A stretch of 64,000 nucleotides of DNA from Paenibacillus faecis (GCF_008084145.1 NZ_VSDO01000001.1:1254840-1318839); one strand, 5' to 3'; positions 34,801 through 42,980 are shown, numbered from the stretch's first letter. Numbers and translations: made by a program. The notes: generated from the sequence alone by a model not told the origin.

Positions 34801-35953
34801 AGCGCTCCTCTCCTCCCTTCCCGGAATCCGCCTTTCGGCCGCTCAGCATCCGGATAAGTTTCATCACCTCCCGCTGGTATATCGGGGAATGCATGATTCC
34901 ACCCTGCCGGTTCCCCTGGGTCCAAGCCGGGATCAAGGGGAGAAAGGCCGCAATTTGAATGCCTTTCTCCTGAGTCAAAGCCTGGACCTCACCCGAAATC
35001 CGATTGGCCGCAAACATCGTTTTGGACATGACCGCGTTAAACAGGGCGGGTCGTGCTTTCTCCAGATGTGCGAGCCAAGCGCCCGTTTTCCTGATGGCTC
35101 CCCAATCGTCCGCGACCATCCAGACCAATTTGTCGCATTTCTCCATCACCGTTTCCGTTCGTTCGTGCGGAAAAGAATCGGTATCGACGAGCACAACATC
35201 ATAAAGGCCGCTTCCGGCGATGAACTCCATTAATGCGGCGGCCTCCCTTCTGCCAATCTCCATGAGTTCATCCAGATTATCGAGCGGTGCAAACGTGTCG
35301 CCATGAAGAACCGGGTGGCGGAGGCAGTAAGCGGTGACCGGGAGTTTGGGCACCGCCTGTCGCTCTTCCCCGGCTTTCAGATCATAAAGAAGGCGTGCCA
35401 GTCCGGCGTTTGCCTCCGCGCTTGCCGCTCCTCTTCCCGGGGCGGATAAGTCCCCGCTTTGAATCGTCTCCAAATTCAGATAGAAAACCCGTTTACCTTC
35501 CGAAGCCAAATGCCGGACCAGGTGGAGTGCCAGCGTGGTCTTCCCGCAGCCGCCTACGGCACCCGTTACTCCGTAAACTCGTGATCTTCCCTCCGGGGCG
35601 GCAGTTCCCTCACGCTTCCCCCGAACATGCTCGAAAACGGCGGAAAGCAGCAAAGGGAGCGGTTGATATTTGTACAAAGATCCATTGACCGCCTCGGCTT
35701 GTTCATCCTCACAAAGACGGATGCAGGTTATTCTCTCCCCGGAGTCATGGCGGACCGCTTCGAAAAAGGCGGTTTCCCCAAGAACAGCGTCAACCTGACC
35801 TCCGTACTGTTCCATATATTGCGCAAACGCCTCCGTCCGGCTGAACGCGGTGACTGAAAATCCCCGGTCAAACTCCCCGCTGCGGGCAAAATGAAGAAAA
35901 GGCTCGATATATTGCTCATCTTGAACGGCTAGCACAAGCCTTAAAGGCACCAA
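34769..35953 (-). CDS. TadZ/CpaE-like ATPase
   Basis: 394 residues. N-terminal receiver-like domain without clear phospho-acceptor, then a ParA/MinD-type ATPase with a deviant Walker A, GAVGGCGKTTLALHL, and ETIQSGD and VLVDTDSF motifs. TadZ/CpaE proteins localise the Tad apparatus at the cell pole or membrane. First gene of the tad operon; TTG start 8 nt after AAGGAG. Confidence 0.88.
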   Translation of the reverse strand: MVPLRLVLAVQDEQYIEPFLHFARSGEFDRGFSVTAFSRTEAFAQYMEQYGGQVDAVLGETAFFEAVRHDSGERITCIRLCEDEQAEAVNGSLYKYQPLPLLLSAVFEHVRGKREGTAAPEGRSRVYGVTGAVGGCGKTTLALHLVRHLASEGKRVFYLNLETIQSGDLSAPGRGAASAEANAGLARLLYDLKAGEERQAVPKLPVTAYCLRHPVLHGDTFAPLDNLDELMEIGRREAAALMEFIAGSGLYDVVLVDTDSFPHERTETVMEKCDKLVWMVADDWGAIRKTGAWLAHLEKARPALFNAVMSKTMFAANRISGEVQALTQEKGIQIAAFLPLIPAWTQGNRQGGIMHSPIYQREVMKLIRMLSGRKADSGKGGEERFDSGRSFYRA

Positions 35954-35984
35954 GCATCACGCTCCTTCCAAGGAACGAAAAAAA

Positions 35985-36027
35985 AGCACCGCCCAAAAAC
36001 CGATTTCTCGGTGTTTGGACGGTGCTT
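35985..36027 (-). terminator. intrinsic terminator after the DCC gene
   Basis: Long hairpin with AAGCACCGTCC pairing to GGGCGGTGCTT around an inner ACCGAG..CTCGGT-like stem, followed on the minus strand by eight T. It lies between the DCC gene and tadZ. Confidence 0.85.
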
Positions 36028-36056
36028 CCGTTCCCGTATTCCTGAATTTTACAGTT

Positions 36057-36085
36057 AGAATAACACAGTTTTTTTCATCGGACAA
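36057..36085 (-). promoter_or_regulatory. candidate promoter upstream of the DCC terminator
   Basis: On the minus strand, -35 TTGTCC (36080-36085) and -10 TATTCT (36057-36062) with a 17-bp spacer. A transcript from here toward tadZ would first cross the hairpin at 35985-36027. Confidence 0.4.
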
Positions 36086-36088
36086 GTC

Positions 36089-36505
36089 CTAATTCTCATC
36101 CTCCAGAAAACGCCTTTTGATGTCCGGGGTGGGGACCATACACGCCTCAGCCTTTCCGAACCACTTGTAGCGATTGGCGGCAATCCAGCGGTATACGGCA
36201 TTGCGCACCACGGGCGGCACCACGATAAAGATGTAGAGCAGGGGCCAGGGGAAACGCAATCCCTTGGCGATGCGAAGGGCCGCGGCGGAACGGGAGTATA
36301 TCCTCCCCTTTTCCAATAGCAGCATCGTATCTCCCGTATCGGGGGCTCGGTCCGCCAGAAGTTTCCGTGCCGAGGAGGATTGAAGGGACGCGAAACGAAA
36401 CCTTCCCCGGGGGTCGCGCCGGATAATAAACTTCACCGCGCCCTGACAAAGGTGGCATACGCCGTCAAAAAAAACGATCGCGGAGGCTGACTGATCCTGT
36501 TCCAC
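36089..36505 (-). CDS. DCC family thiol-disulfide oxidoreductase (DUF393)
   Basis: 138 residues. Signature IVFFDGVCHLCQGAVKFIIRRD: the D-G-x-C-x-x-C motif of DUF393 near residue 13, with the family's RFRFASLQS and KGRIYSRSAAAL. The start is GTG at 36505 after GAGAGG; a longer in-frame reading lacks a ribosome site. Members are thought to be thioredoxin-like, function not established. Confidence 0.9.
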   Translation of the reverse strand: MEQDQSASAIVFFDGVCHLCQGAVKFIIRRDPRGRFRFASLQSSSARKLLADRAPDTGDTMLLLEKGRIYSRSAAALRIAKGLRFPWPLLYIFIVVPPVVRNAVYRWIAANRYKWFGKAEACMVPTPDIKRRFLEDEN

Positions 36506-36590
36506 GGTGCTTCCTCTCCCCTCTTTTATATAGAGAAAAGCACGGAGCGATGATCGCCCCGCGCTCACTATGCGCAACCGAATCGGTTCA

Positions 36591-36869
36591 TTATTCGGCC
36601 AAAGCCTTGTCAATCCATTGTTCGTCTGTAATTTGGCGCTCGATATCGCCCGAAAAGTTATCCATGCATTTGCAAATGAAATCTTTACGGCAGACCGGGC
36701 AAGGCGTTTTCTGCAAACGGCTGATATTCGTTAACCGCCATTCGGGAAAACGGTGGTAAAATACTCGGCACTCCGTTCCGTCGGCCAGCTTGACGATAAA
36801 TTCGTACAAACCTTCTTTTTCATTGCTTCCAGCCTTGGTCACGTTCTCTACATTCGGTCTGTAAGACAT
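36591..36869 (-). CDS. small protein with CxxC...CxC cluster, function unknown
   Basis: 92 residues from the ATG at 36869, preceded by GGGTGA. Contains CPVCRKDFICKC in the second half (Cys at x-P-V-C-R-K-D-F-I-C-K-C spacing), which could bind zinc or iron. N-terminal half has conserved-looking LYEFIVKLADGTECRVFYHR. Not recognised as a known family. Its stop is about 85 nt upstream of the DCC gene start on the same strand. Confidence 0.7.
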   Translation of the reverse strand: MSYRPNVENVTKAGSNEKEGLYEFIVKLADGTECRVFYHRFPEWRLTNISRLQKTPCPVCRKDFICKCMDNFSGDIERQITDEQWIDKALAE

Positions 36870-36990
36870 GGTCATCACCCGTATTATCAATTTAAAAACC
36901 TGTTTTAGTACTTAGACATATTAAATAATTTTCATCCATGTGTCAACTTGGAAGGGGATGACATCCCGATCATCGAGAATCCCGGCTTAG

Positions 36991-37032
36991 AAAAAGACTT
37001 CCCCGTTAGTATGCCACAAGGAAGTCTTTTTT
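36991..37032 (-). terminator. intrinsic terminator after ohr
   Basis: AAAAAGACTTCC / GGAAGTCTTTTTT stem with an 18-nt loop, 20 nt past the ohr stop. Confidence 0.9.
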
Positions 37033-37051
37033 ATTGAAGCTGATGTTTGCG

Positions 37052-37474
37052 CTATTCCACCAAATTTAATTTAACCTCGATATTACCTCTTGTCGCCTTG
37101 GAGTAAGGGCAGAAGTCGTGCGCCTGATGCAATAATTCCTGGGCTTTGGCGCGCTCCACTCCCGGCAGCTTCACATCGATTTGTACGGCGAGACGAAATC
37201 CGCCGTCTTCCTCGTCTTTGCCGATGCTTACATGGTGGGTAACCTCGGCGTCTTCCGCCTTGACTCCGGCTTTCTGGGCTACATTGGCCAATGCGCTCGC
37301 AAAGCAGGCACCATACCCGGCCGCAAACAATGCCTCCGGATTGGTACCTCCGCCGCCTTGTCCCCCCATTGCTTCGGGCATACTAAGGTTGAGCTTTAAG
37401 ACGCCGTCCGATGTTTCCACCGTTCCGGTACGCCCGCCTTTTACCGTGGCAGAGACCGTATACAATGGTTTCAT
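37052..37474 (-). CDS. ohr: organic hydroperoxide resistance protein (Ohr/OsmC family)
   Basis: 140 residues, begun at the ATG at 37474 after GGAGGTG. The two redox cysteines are in GYGACFASALANVA and HDFCPYSKATRG, the Ohr pattern rather than OsmC. Reduces organic peroxides with lipoylated partner proteins. An upstream in-frame ATG lacks a ribosome site. No OhrR gene is adjacent, and no typical OhrR operator was seen. Confidence 0.95.
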   Translation of the reverse strand: MKPLYTVSATVKGGRTGTVETSDGVLKLNLSMPEAMGGQGGGGTNPEALFAAGYGACFASALANVAQKAGVKAEDAEVTHHVSIGKDEEDGGFRLAVQIDVKLPGVERAKAQELLHQAHDFCPYSKATRGNIEVKLNLVE

Positions 37475-37563
37475 ATAAAGCACCTCCTTCAATAACCGGT
37501 CTATTGTCCATTTAAAGCAATGCACGGGTCTTGAAACGCAAAAGGCGAACTGCCGGCCCTGGC

Positions 37564-38595
37564 CTATTCCTTAATTTCCTTAAACTTCGCGTCGTAAAGG
37601 CGGAACATCGTCTTGTAGCCGGACTCGTCAATTTTAATTCCCACATCGAGCCGGCCCGTCACTTGGAGCGGCTCCGATTTGTATCGGAGCTTGACGTCGT
37701 CCGGTACAAACACGATCATAATTTTATTCCAATAGGTTTCATCCCCGTTATCGAACGGACATTCCGCACCCGGTTCCGGGATGAGCAAAAACCAGTTTTT
37801 TTCAAAGGACAGCACCTCCCCCATAAACCCCTTTATGGTAACCGTCGTACCGCTAAGATCCCAGAACTGTTCGGAAGGGGTCGTCTGGTCTTCACCGTCG
37901 AAAAATCCGGACCAGCTGATGGTCTGAGGACCTTTGGCGGGCTTTTTTGTGCTTATATCCGCGGTTTTCGGCTCGGCGGAAGGCTGCTCCGTTGTTATTT
38001 TTGTTTTCGTTTTCGTTTCGGCGGCCGCCCGTTTCGAATCCGTGTCAGCTTCCTTGGGCTGTTTTCCAGTGGGGTTTTCTTGTTCCGCGGCCGCTGATTC
38101 TGCCGCCTGCTTTCCTGTCACCGCTTCCGCTTTCTCCGGCTTATCCTCCCTTGCCGTGTCCGTTTTGGCCGGTTGTCGCCCATCGGCGGATGCCGCTTTT
38201 GCCGGCAGCTTCCCGTCGGCCGTTCCCGCTTGGGGTAAGCTCTTCTCTACTGCTTTAACGCCGCCTGATAGATCCGCATCTAGATTTTCTTTGACTTGCC
38301 CCGTTCCCTCTGTATTTTCGATTTCGCCATCCTGTTTAATCGAACCCTTCTCCTGATCCTTCAAGGGCTCGTTGAGGGATCCTCCAGGGGCTCCCGCTTC
38401 CTGCCGCGGCTTGTCGTCAGGCTCTTCATCGGGCGTCCCCCCCGGCGGCTCTTCCTTCACGGTCACGGGCGCGTCTGCCGCCTCAGCCTGGGCGAAGGTT
38501 CCCGCGGTCGAGCTGGCGGGTTTGCTTTGCCCGCATGCTTGCAAGAGAATGGCGATCGCTATCATCAACAAAGGAATTAGTCTTTGGTTTCTCAT
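37564..38595 (-). CDS. lipoprotein with charged linker and DUF3299-like domain
   Basis: 343 residues. Lipobox LLQACG after a hydrophobic signal, so membrane-anchored. Residues about 25-220 are a low-complexity Ala/Lys/Glu/Thr linker, long enough to cross the cell wall. The C-terminal domain (GFMGEVLSFEKNWFLLIPEP, then PLQVTGRLDVGIKIDESGY) looks like DUF3299: a hydrophobic strand, LLIP, a Cys in PGAECPF, and VTG-L. In Proteobacteria DUF3299 lipoproteins pair with FtsX/LolD ABC transporters, often under Zur. Here it follows such a pair at 13 nt. Domain call is by eye, moderate confidence. Confidence 0.75.
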   Translation of the reverse strand: MRNQRLIPLLMIAIAILLQACGQSKPASSTAGTFAQAEAADAPVTVKEEPPGGTPDEEPDDKPRQEAGAPGGSLNEPLKDQEKGSIKQDGEIENTEGTGQVKENLDADLSGGVKAVEKSLPQAGTADGKLPAKAASADGRQPAKTDTAREDKPEKAEAVTGKQAAESAAAEQENPTGKQPKEADTDSKRAAAETKTKTKITTEQPSAEPKTADISTKKPAKGPQTISWSGFFDGEDQTTPSEQFWDLSGTTVTIKGFMGEVLSFEKNWFLLIPEPGAECPFDNGDETYWNKIMIVFVPDDVKLRYKSEPLQVTGRLDVGIKIDESGYKTMFRLYDAKFKEIKE

Positions 38596-38608
38596 CCTCT
38601 TGTTCCTC

Positions 38609-39850
38609 CTATGCTTTAAAAAGAGTCAACGCATCCGTCCGATACATTCGGAACGCCGGGATCATGGAAGCGGCCAGGCCGATTACCAAGGCTCCGGCGG
38701 CAATGGCCGCGTGATCCGCCGTTATCTGAAACGGGTTAATCTGAATGCCCGCATAGTTGAATACGGCTTCTTTAAGAAAATAAGCGGCGGCATGCCCGGC
38801 TAGATAGCCCAAAAGAAGCCCGAATGCCGTAAGCGCGAGCCCCTCTCCCACCATCGAAGCCATGATATATCCTTTGGACTTGCCCAAAAGACGCAGCAGC
38901 CCCGCATCCTTGGTACGCTCACCCGCGGCGGCCACGAGGGACAACAGGATCGTCACGGCAGCCAACAACACGCACAGCAGGGTCACGATTTCGATCAGTT
39001 CGGAACCTCTGTCCACCAGGTTCACCACATCGGCCACCGCCTTGCTCGTGTACACCACCTGAACCCCGGCTTCGCTCTCAAGCGCATCCCTTAACTCCTG
39101 CCCGCTCAGCAGCGTCTTGGGCTTCACCAGGACGGCCGTAACCTCCCGATGCCCGCTTTCCACGCCGTGAACCGCCCATGCATGATCTACTGTCGTAAAA
39201 ACAGCCCGATCATCCGGCGTATTCAATCTCGGCAGTATTCCCGTAATCGTATACCGGAATTGTTCATGCGCATCATGCTCTTCCCCTTCATGCCCCTCTT
39301 CGTGCTCCTCTTCGTGCTCCTCTCCATGCTCCTCCTCATCATGCAATCCTTCCACCAATCCATGGGCTCCTGTAAAGCTGTCGCCTACATGAAGTCCCAG
39401 CGTTTGAGCCACATGAGCCCCGACGACGACTTCCCCCGTTTGCCGGTATAGGCCGCCTTCCGATAAGGCCCGATCCCCGTATCTTGTCATGAAATAGGCG
39501 GAGTCGATCCCCACGATCGGGAATTCGTTAAAATAATCTCCGGTCGTCATGGGGAAAGCACGATCTATCGCCTGATGCTCGCTTACCGCCTCCCACGCTT
39601 CTTCGGAAATATTGCCGGTAGGGGCTCCCACATGATAGAAGGTGTTGAGCACCAGCTGCGTTTCGCTTCCGGCAGCGCCGATGACCAGATCAAAAGGGCC
39701 GTACCCGTTTTCCGCCCCTTCCTCCACCCCCGCCTTGGACATGGATAGTAAAAGAACAAACCCGACGGTCGCCGTCACCGACAGAATTGTCAGCAGTGAC
39801 AGAAACTTGCGGTGCAGCAGGTTTCGAAGCATGTAACGCAGCATGCTCAT
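38609..39850 (-). CDS. FtsX/MacB-type ABC permease with His/Glu-rich loop
   Basis: 413 residues. One N-terminal helix, a large extracellular MacB-type domain, then three C-terminal helices of the FtsX domain (VTILLSLVAAAGERTKDAGL, GYIMASMVGEGLALTAFGLL, ALVIGLAASMIPAFRMY). Residues about 170-196, in the extracellular domain, are a run of His and Glu (EEHGEEHEEEHEEGHEGEEH) that could bind Zn, Cu or Ni. Start overlaps the ATPase gene as ATGA. Confidence 0.92.
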   Translation of the reverse strand: MSMLRYMLRNLLHRKFLSLLTILSVTATVGFVLLLSMSKAGVEEGAENGYGPFDLVIGAAGSETQLVLNTFYHVGAPTGNISEEAWEAVSEHQAIDRAFPMTTGDYFNEFPIVGIDSAYFMTRYGDRALSEGGLYRQTGEVVVGAHVAQTLGLHVGDSFTGAHGLVEGLHDEEEHGEEHEEEHEEGHEGEEHDAHEQFRYTITGILPRLNTPDDRAVFTTVDHAWAVHGVESGHREVTAVLVKPKTLLSGQELRDALESEAGVQVVYTSKAVADVVNLVDRGSELIEIVTLLCVLLAAVTILLSLVAAAGERTKDAGLLRLLGKSKGYIMASMVGEGLALTAFGLLLGYLAGHAAAYFLKEAVFNYAGIQINPFQITADHAAIAAGALVIGLAASMIPAFRMYRTDALTLFKA

Positions 39851-40542
39851 ATCGCGACGTCCTCCTGTACTTGCAGGGTACGGTTCATCCGATTGATTTG
39901 ATGAATATGTTGGGTCGCCGGGAAGCGCTCGGCCATATTCAAATCATGGGTAACGACCAAAAGCGTCTGCTTATGGCTGCCGCACAGTTCCAGCAGCAGG
40001 TTGCCGATTTCGTCCGCGGTTTCCCAGTCCAGGCTTCCCGTCGGTTCATCGGCCAACACCAGTTCCGGCTCATGGATCAACGCCCGGACGATCGCCACCC
40101 GCTGCTGCTGTCCACGGGACAGCTGGGCGGGCTTGTGGGCTCCCCGATCCTTGAGTCCAACCCGCTCAAGCCATTCATCGACGCTGCCCCGCCGACTTTT
40201 CCCTTTCGCGGCACCGGAGAGCGCCATTTCAATGTTTTCCTTGGCCGTTAACGAAGGGATCAGATAAAAATCCTGCATAATATACCCGATATGAGCGGAA
40301 CGGTAAGAATCCCGGGCAGGCTCGTTCATCTCGGACAACCGCTCGCCGCCGAGCGTGATAACACCCGAATCAGGCTTCATAATTCCGCTGATCAAATGAA
40401 GCAGCGTGCTTTTTCCGGAACCGCTGGGCCCGGTGATCGCGATTTTATCGCCCTGGTTGACGTTCCATTCGGGAATATCAAGAATAGGAATCGTTTTTCC
40501 CGCTACTTGAAACTGTTTCCTAACTTCACGAAATTCCAGCAT
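39847..40542 (-). CDS. LolD/MacB-type ABC transporter ATP-binding protein
   Basis: 231 residues. Walker A GPSGSGKST, signature LSRGQQQRVAIVRAL, Walker B LVLADEPTGSLD with the TGSLDW D-loop of the LolD/MacB subfamily, and a switch His in VVTHDL. Partner of the permease downstream (4-nt overlap). No promoter was seen in the 70 nt between it and the phosphatase gene, so some read-through past the phosphatase terminator is possible. Confidence 0.95.
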   Translation of the reverse strand: MLEFREVRKQFQVAGKTIPILDIPEWNVNQGDKIAITGPSGSGKSTLLHLISGIMKPDSGVITLGGERLSEMNEPARDSYRSAHIGYIMQDFYLIPSLTAKENIEMALSGAAKGKSRRGSVDEWLERVGLKDRGAHKPAQLSRGQQQRVAIVRALIHEPELVLADEPTGSLDWETADEIGNLLLELCGSHKQTLLVVTHDLNMAERFPATQHIHQINRMNRTLQVQEDVAI

Positions 40543-40566
40543 GCCTATCCCCCTTCAAAATAAAGC

Positions 40567-40594
40567 GAACAGGAGAAAAGGGATTCTCCTGTTC
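40567..40594 (-). terminator. intrinsic terminator after the alkaline phosphatase
   Basis: GAACAGGAGAA / TTCTCCTGTTC stem with a short AAGGGA loop, followed on the minus strand by GCTTTATTTTG. Confidence 0.8.
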
Positions 40595-40614
40595 CTGCAT
40601 GATTTCTTCAAGCC

Positions 40615-42327
40615 TTATTTCAATAGGATTCGTTCCGACAAAGCATCCCATTTCAGCGTTTTTCCGGTCAGCTCGTTAAATGCGCCAAGGGGCAGGTACA
40701 AGGTTCCGTTATCGACATCAATGGTGTACTTCCCGTTTGCCTTTGCCGCTTTCCCCCCGAGATCGATCTTCAAGGACTTGCCGCTTACGGTGAGCGTAGC
40801 GGTCGCCCCGCTCTCCTGGTATGTTCCTCCAAGCGCCTCGGTCAAGGCTTTTGCCGGATACAGCACCTCTTTATCGCGATTGATCTTAAATTTCGGATAG
40901 ATATGACGCGATTGCAGCTCGGCCGTCGCCTTAGCCAAATCAACGCCGATAACTTCAGCTCCGGCTACCGCGATTTCGGTGTTGTCGACCTGGCCCTTCA
41001 ACTTTTCGGCGATCGGTCCATAGGCCCATACCCCTACGTCCACGGCGGAGTGGCCGTGCCCGGACCAACCTACCAGAAGGCGTTTGGAAATCACCGCGTT
41101 ATAACCGCCTTCCCGTTTATAAGAAGATCCGTCGCCATCAAGGATGTATTGGGCTTCTTCGTCCGTCAGATCCGTAATCCAGGTGTTGTCCGCCACGATT
41201 TTCTTCACATCCGCCAACGTTTTGGCTTCGTTTAAAGCGCCGACCAAATATTCCGAAGAATGCTTTTGCTTATCCCACAAATCGATATTGATTTCATAAA
41301 TGTTATCTCTGGACAAAGACAATCCGCCTGTTTCATGGTCCGCGGTGACGACTACCGACGTATTTCCGTCCTTCTTTGCAAAATCGATCGCCACTTTAAA
41401 CGCGGCATCGAAATCCAGCGCCTCTTGAACCAGAGTCGGCAGATCGTTCGCATGCCCGGCATGGTCGATCCGTCCTCCTTCGATCATGATGGCAAAGCCG
41501 TCCTCATCCGCCGACAATACTTCAAGCGCTTTGGAGGTCATGGCCGCCAGGCTAGGCGTTTCCGCTTTCCGATCCGGTACGTAATCGACGTGGGAGCCGC
41601 CGAACAGCCCCAGCACTTTAGTGTCTTTTGCCGTCAATGACTTCAGGCTTTGGGCATCCTCTACCACCTTATATCCCTTCGCTTTAAATTCCGGAATCAG
41701 GTTCTTATCCGTCCGTTTTCCCTTTTCCTCTTTTGTTACAAAGAAGGATTTGCCGCCGCCGAAGAGCACATCCACTCCGCTATCCAAATATTGGGACGCG
41801 ATCGCATTTTCGTTATCGCGGCTGCGCACATGCGAAGCGTAAACAGCCGGTGTTGCATGGGTGATCCGTGCCGTCGTCACGAGGCCGGTGGCCTTCCCGC
41901 TGGCTTCCGCCGCTTCAATGACCGAGGCAAACGGTTTGGAGACGTCTTCGTTGGATACGCTGATGCCGGCATTATACGTTTTGTGACCGGTCGCAAAGGC
42001 GGTGCCGGCGGATGCCGAATCCGTGACGATACCGGAAACGACGGTACCTCCGTCCTCGCCACGATCCGCATATGTAGTCGCTTGCCCCACATAATAAGAA
42101 TCAAGATTGAGCGATTTCACGCCTTTTACGTACTGCTGGTAATAGCGGGCGGCCGAAATTTGAGCCGGTCCCATGCCGTCCCCGATCAGCACGATCAGGT
42201 TTTTGGAGGACGCCTTCCCGGGGGAAGCTCCCTTGTTTCCGTTTTCCTGGGCGATCGCCGCAGGGCCCGCCGCGATAACCGCCAGAGCCATTCCGCTGAC
42301 AGCCAGCCTTCTCCACAGCTTATTCAT
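40615..42327 (-). CDS. secreted alkaline phosphatase with C-terminal stalk domain
   Basis: 570 residues. Signal peptide (AVSGMALAVIAAGPAAIA). PhoA-type catalytic core: LIGDGMGPAQ (metal Asp), VTDSASAGTAFATG with the nucleophile Ser at about residue 104, EGGRIDHAGHAND and VTADHETGG (metal ligands). From about residue 465 a copper-amine-oxidase-like N-terminal (stalk) domain follows (LYPAKALTEALGG ... YLPLGAFNELTGK), a common surface-binding module in Paenibacillus. Releases phosphate from organic esters outside the cell. Upstream is a three-repeat Pho box with a -10 element. Confidence 0.95.
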   Translation of the reverse strand: MNKLWRRLAVSGMALAVIAAGPAAIAQENGNKGASPGKASSKNLIVLIGDGMGPAQISAARYYQQYVKGVKSLNLDSYYVGQATTYADRGEDGGTVVSGIVTDSASAGTAFATGHKTYNAGISVSNEDVSKPFASVIEAAEASGKATGLVTTARITHATPAVYASHVRSRDNENAIASQYLDSGVDVLFGGGKSFFVTKEEKGKRTDKNLIPEFKAKGYKVVEDAQSLKSLTAKDTKVLGLFGGSHVDYVPDRKAETPSLAAMTSKALEVLSADEDGFAIMIEGGRIDHAGHANDLPTLVQEALDFDAAFKVAIDFAKKDGNTSVVVTADHETGGLSLSRDNIYEINIDLWDKQKHSSEYLVGALNEAKTLADVKKIVADNTWITDLTDEEAQYILDGDGSSYKREGGYNAVISKRLLVGWSGHGHSAVDVGVWAYGPIAEKLKGQVDNTEIAVAGAEVIGVDLAKATAELQSRHIYPKFKINRDKEVLYPAKALTEALGGTYQESGATATLTVSGKSLKIDLGGKAAKANGKYTIDVDNGTLYLPLGAFNELTGKTLKWDALSERILLK

Positions 42328-42363
42328 GCTCTTCCCTCCTATTTGGTTTAAACTAAATCGAGT

Positions 42364-42414
42364 ATATTATCCAAATATTTGGGGACTGTTAGAGAAGTGT
42401 TACTTCCAGGTAAA
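42364..42414 (-). promoter_or_regulatory. Pho box and promoter of the alkaline phosphatase
   Basis: On the minus strand three TTAACA-like repeats lie exactly 11 bp apart: TTTACC (42409-42414), GTAACA (42398-42403) and CTAACA (42387-42392). A -10 TAATAT at 42364-42369 follows the last repeat after 17 bp. This is the layout of PhoP-dependent promoters in Bacillus, where repeats replace the -35. Confidence 0.7.
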
Positions 42415-42429
42415 TCAATCACATCACCA

Positions 42430-42840
42430 CCCCTGAAGGGGTGCGATTAGCACTAGTCTCCCGTCAGACCACCTTGATAACATAGAATTCCTGCATATGT
42501 GCATGTTTTTTCTTGGTTGGGGCCAAAAATTTCAAAACTCCTGCAAATCTGCAGGAATTTTCGACGAAACCGGCTCGTTTCTCTAAAATCGCTGGAAATG
42601 CCTGCAGATTTGCATCCTTTTGGAGTTGGAAGCTTGGAAGCTCACTAGGCGCCTCTTTGTATGTGACATATCACATCGATTAGCCATTAAGCCACCTTTT
42701 CCTTTCGTTATACATCGTAGCTTGAACACTCCTATGATAACGAAACCATCAGGTCGTTTTTTGCTATAAGCAGCACTAACCATCCACATAGCAGGTGGTT
42801 TTTTGTTTCGCGCGTTTTCACGCACTCAACTGGCTAAAGC
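42430..42840. repeat. dispersed intergenic repeat, copy 1
   Basis: About 410 bp of non-coding sequence closely matching 61405-61848 over its whole length and in the same orientation. Contains an inverted pair of TGCAAATCTGCAGG and CCTGCAGATTTGCA about 60 bp apart, and ends near GGTGGTTTTTTG. No open reading frame and no transposase remnant. Together with the promoter and the tRNA terminator it accounts for the 570-nt gap between the phosphatase and the tRNA. Confidence 0.9.
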
Positions 42841-42848
42841 TGTAACAA

Positions 42849-42878
42849 AAAAAAGCCCCCGGGATGATTCCCGGAGAC
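42849..42878 (-). terminator. tRNA-Leu terminator
   Basis: Hairpin CTCCGGGA / TCCCGGGGG followed on the minus strand by eight T, 20 nt past the tRNA 3' end. Confidence 0.85.
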
Positions 42879-42897
42879 TTTCTTGCGTAACATAGGA

Positions 42898-42980
42898 TGC
42901 GGTCGAGAGGACTCGAACCTCCACGGGCGTACGCCCACTACCCCCTCAAGATAGCGTGTCTGCCATTCCACCACGACCGC
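42898..42980 (-). tRNA. tRNA-Leu(GAG)
   Basis: 83 nt, acceptor stem GCGGTCG/CGACCGC, anticodon stem-loop CTATC TTGAGGG GGTAG giving anticodon GAG, and the long variable arm of class II tRNAs. CCA is not encoded. Identical to the gene at 52880-52962. Confidence 0.95.

Noticed and set aside
36891..37051. Riboswitch or leader RNA near ohr
   Set aside because: Only a terminator hairpin is seen; no conserved riboswitch core was recognised here or before the other genes.
39263..39343. Short tandem repeat (CTCCTCTTCGTG-like) as a phase-variable microsatellite
   Set aside because: It encodes the His/Glu-rich loop; units are imperfect and in frame, so slippage-based switching is not supported.
42430..42840. 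Repeat copy 1 as a decayed insertion sequence
   Set aside because: No transposase fragment in any frame and no clear target-site duplication; listed as a non-coding repeat instead.
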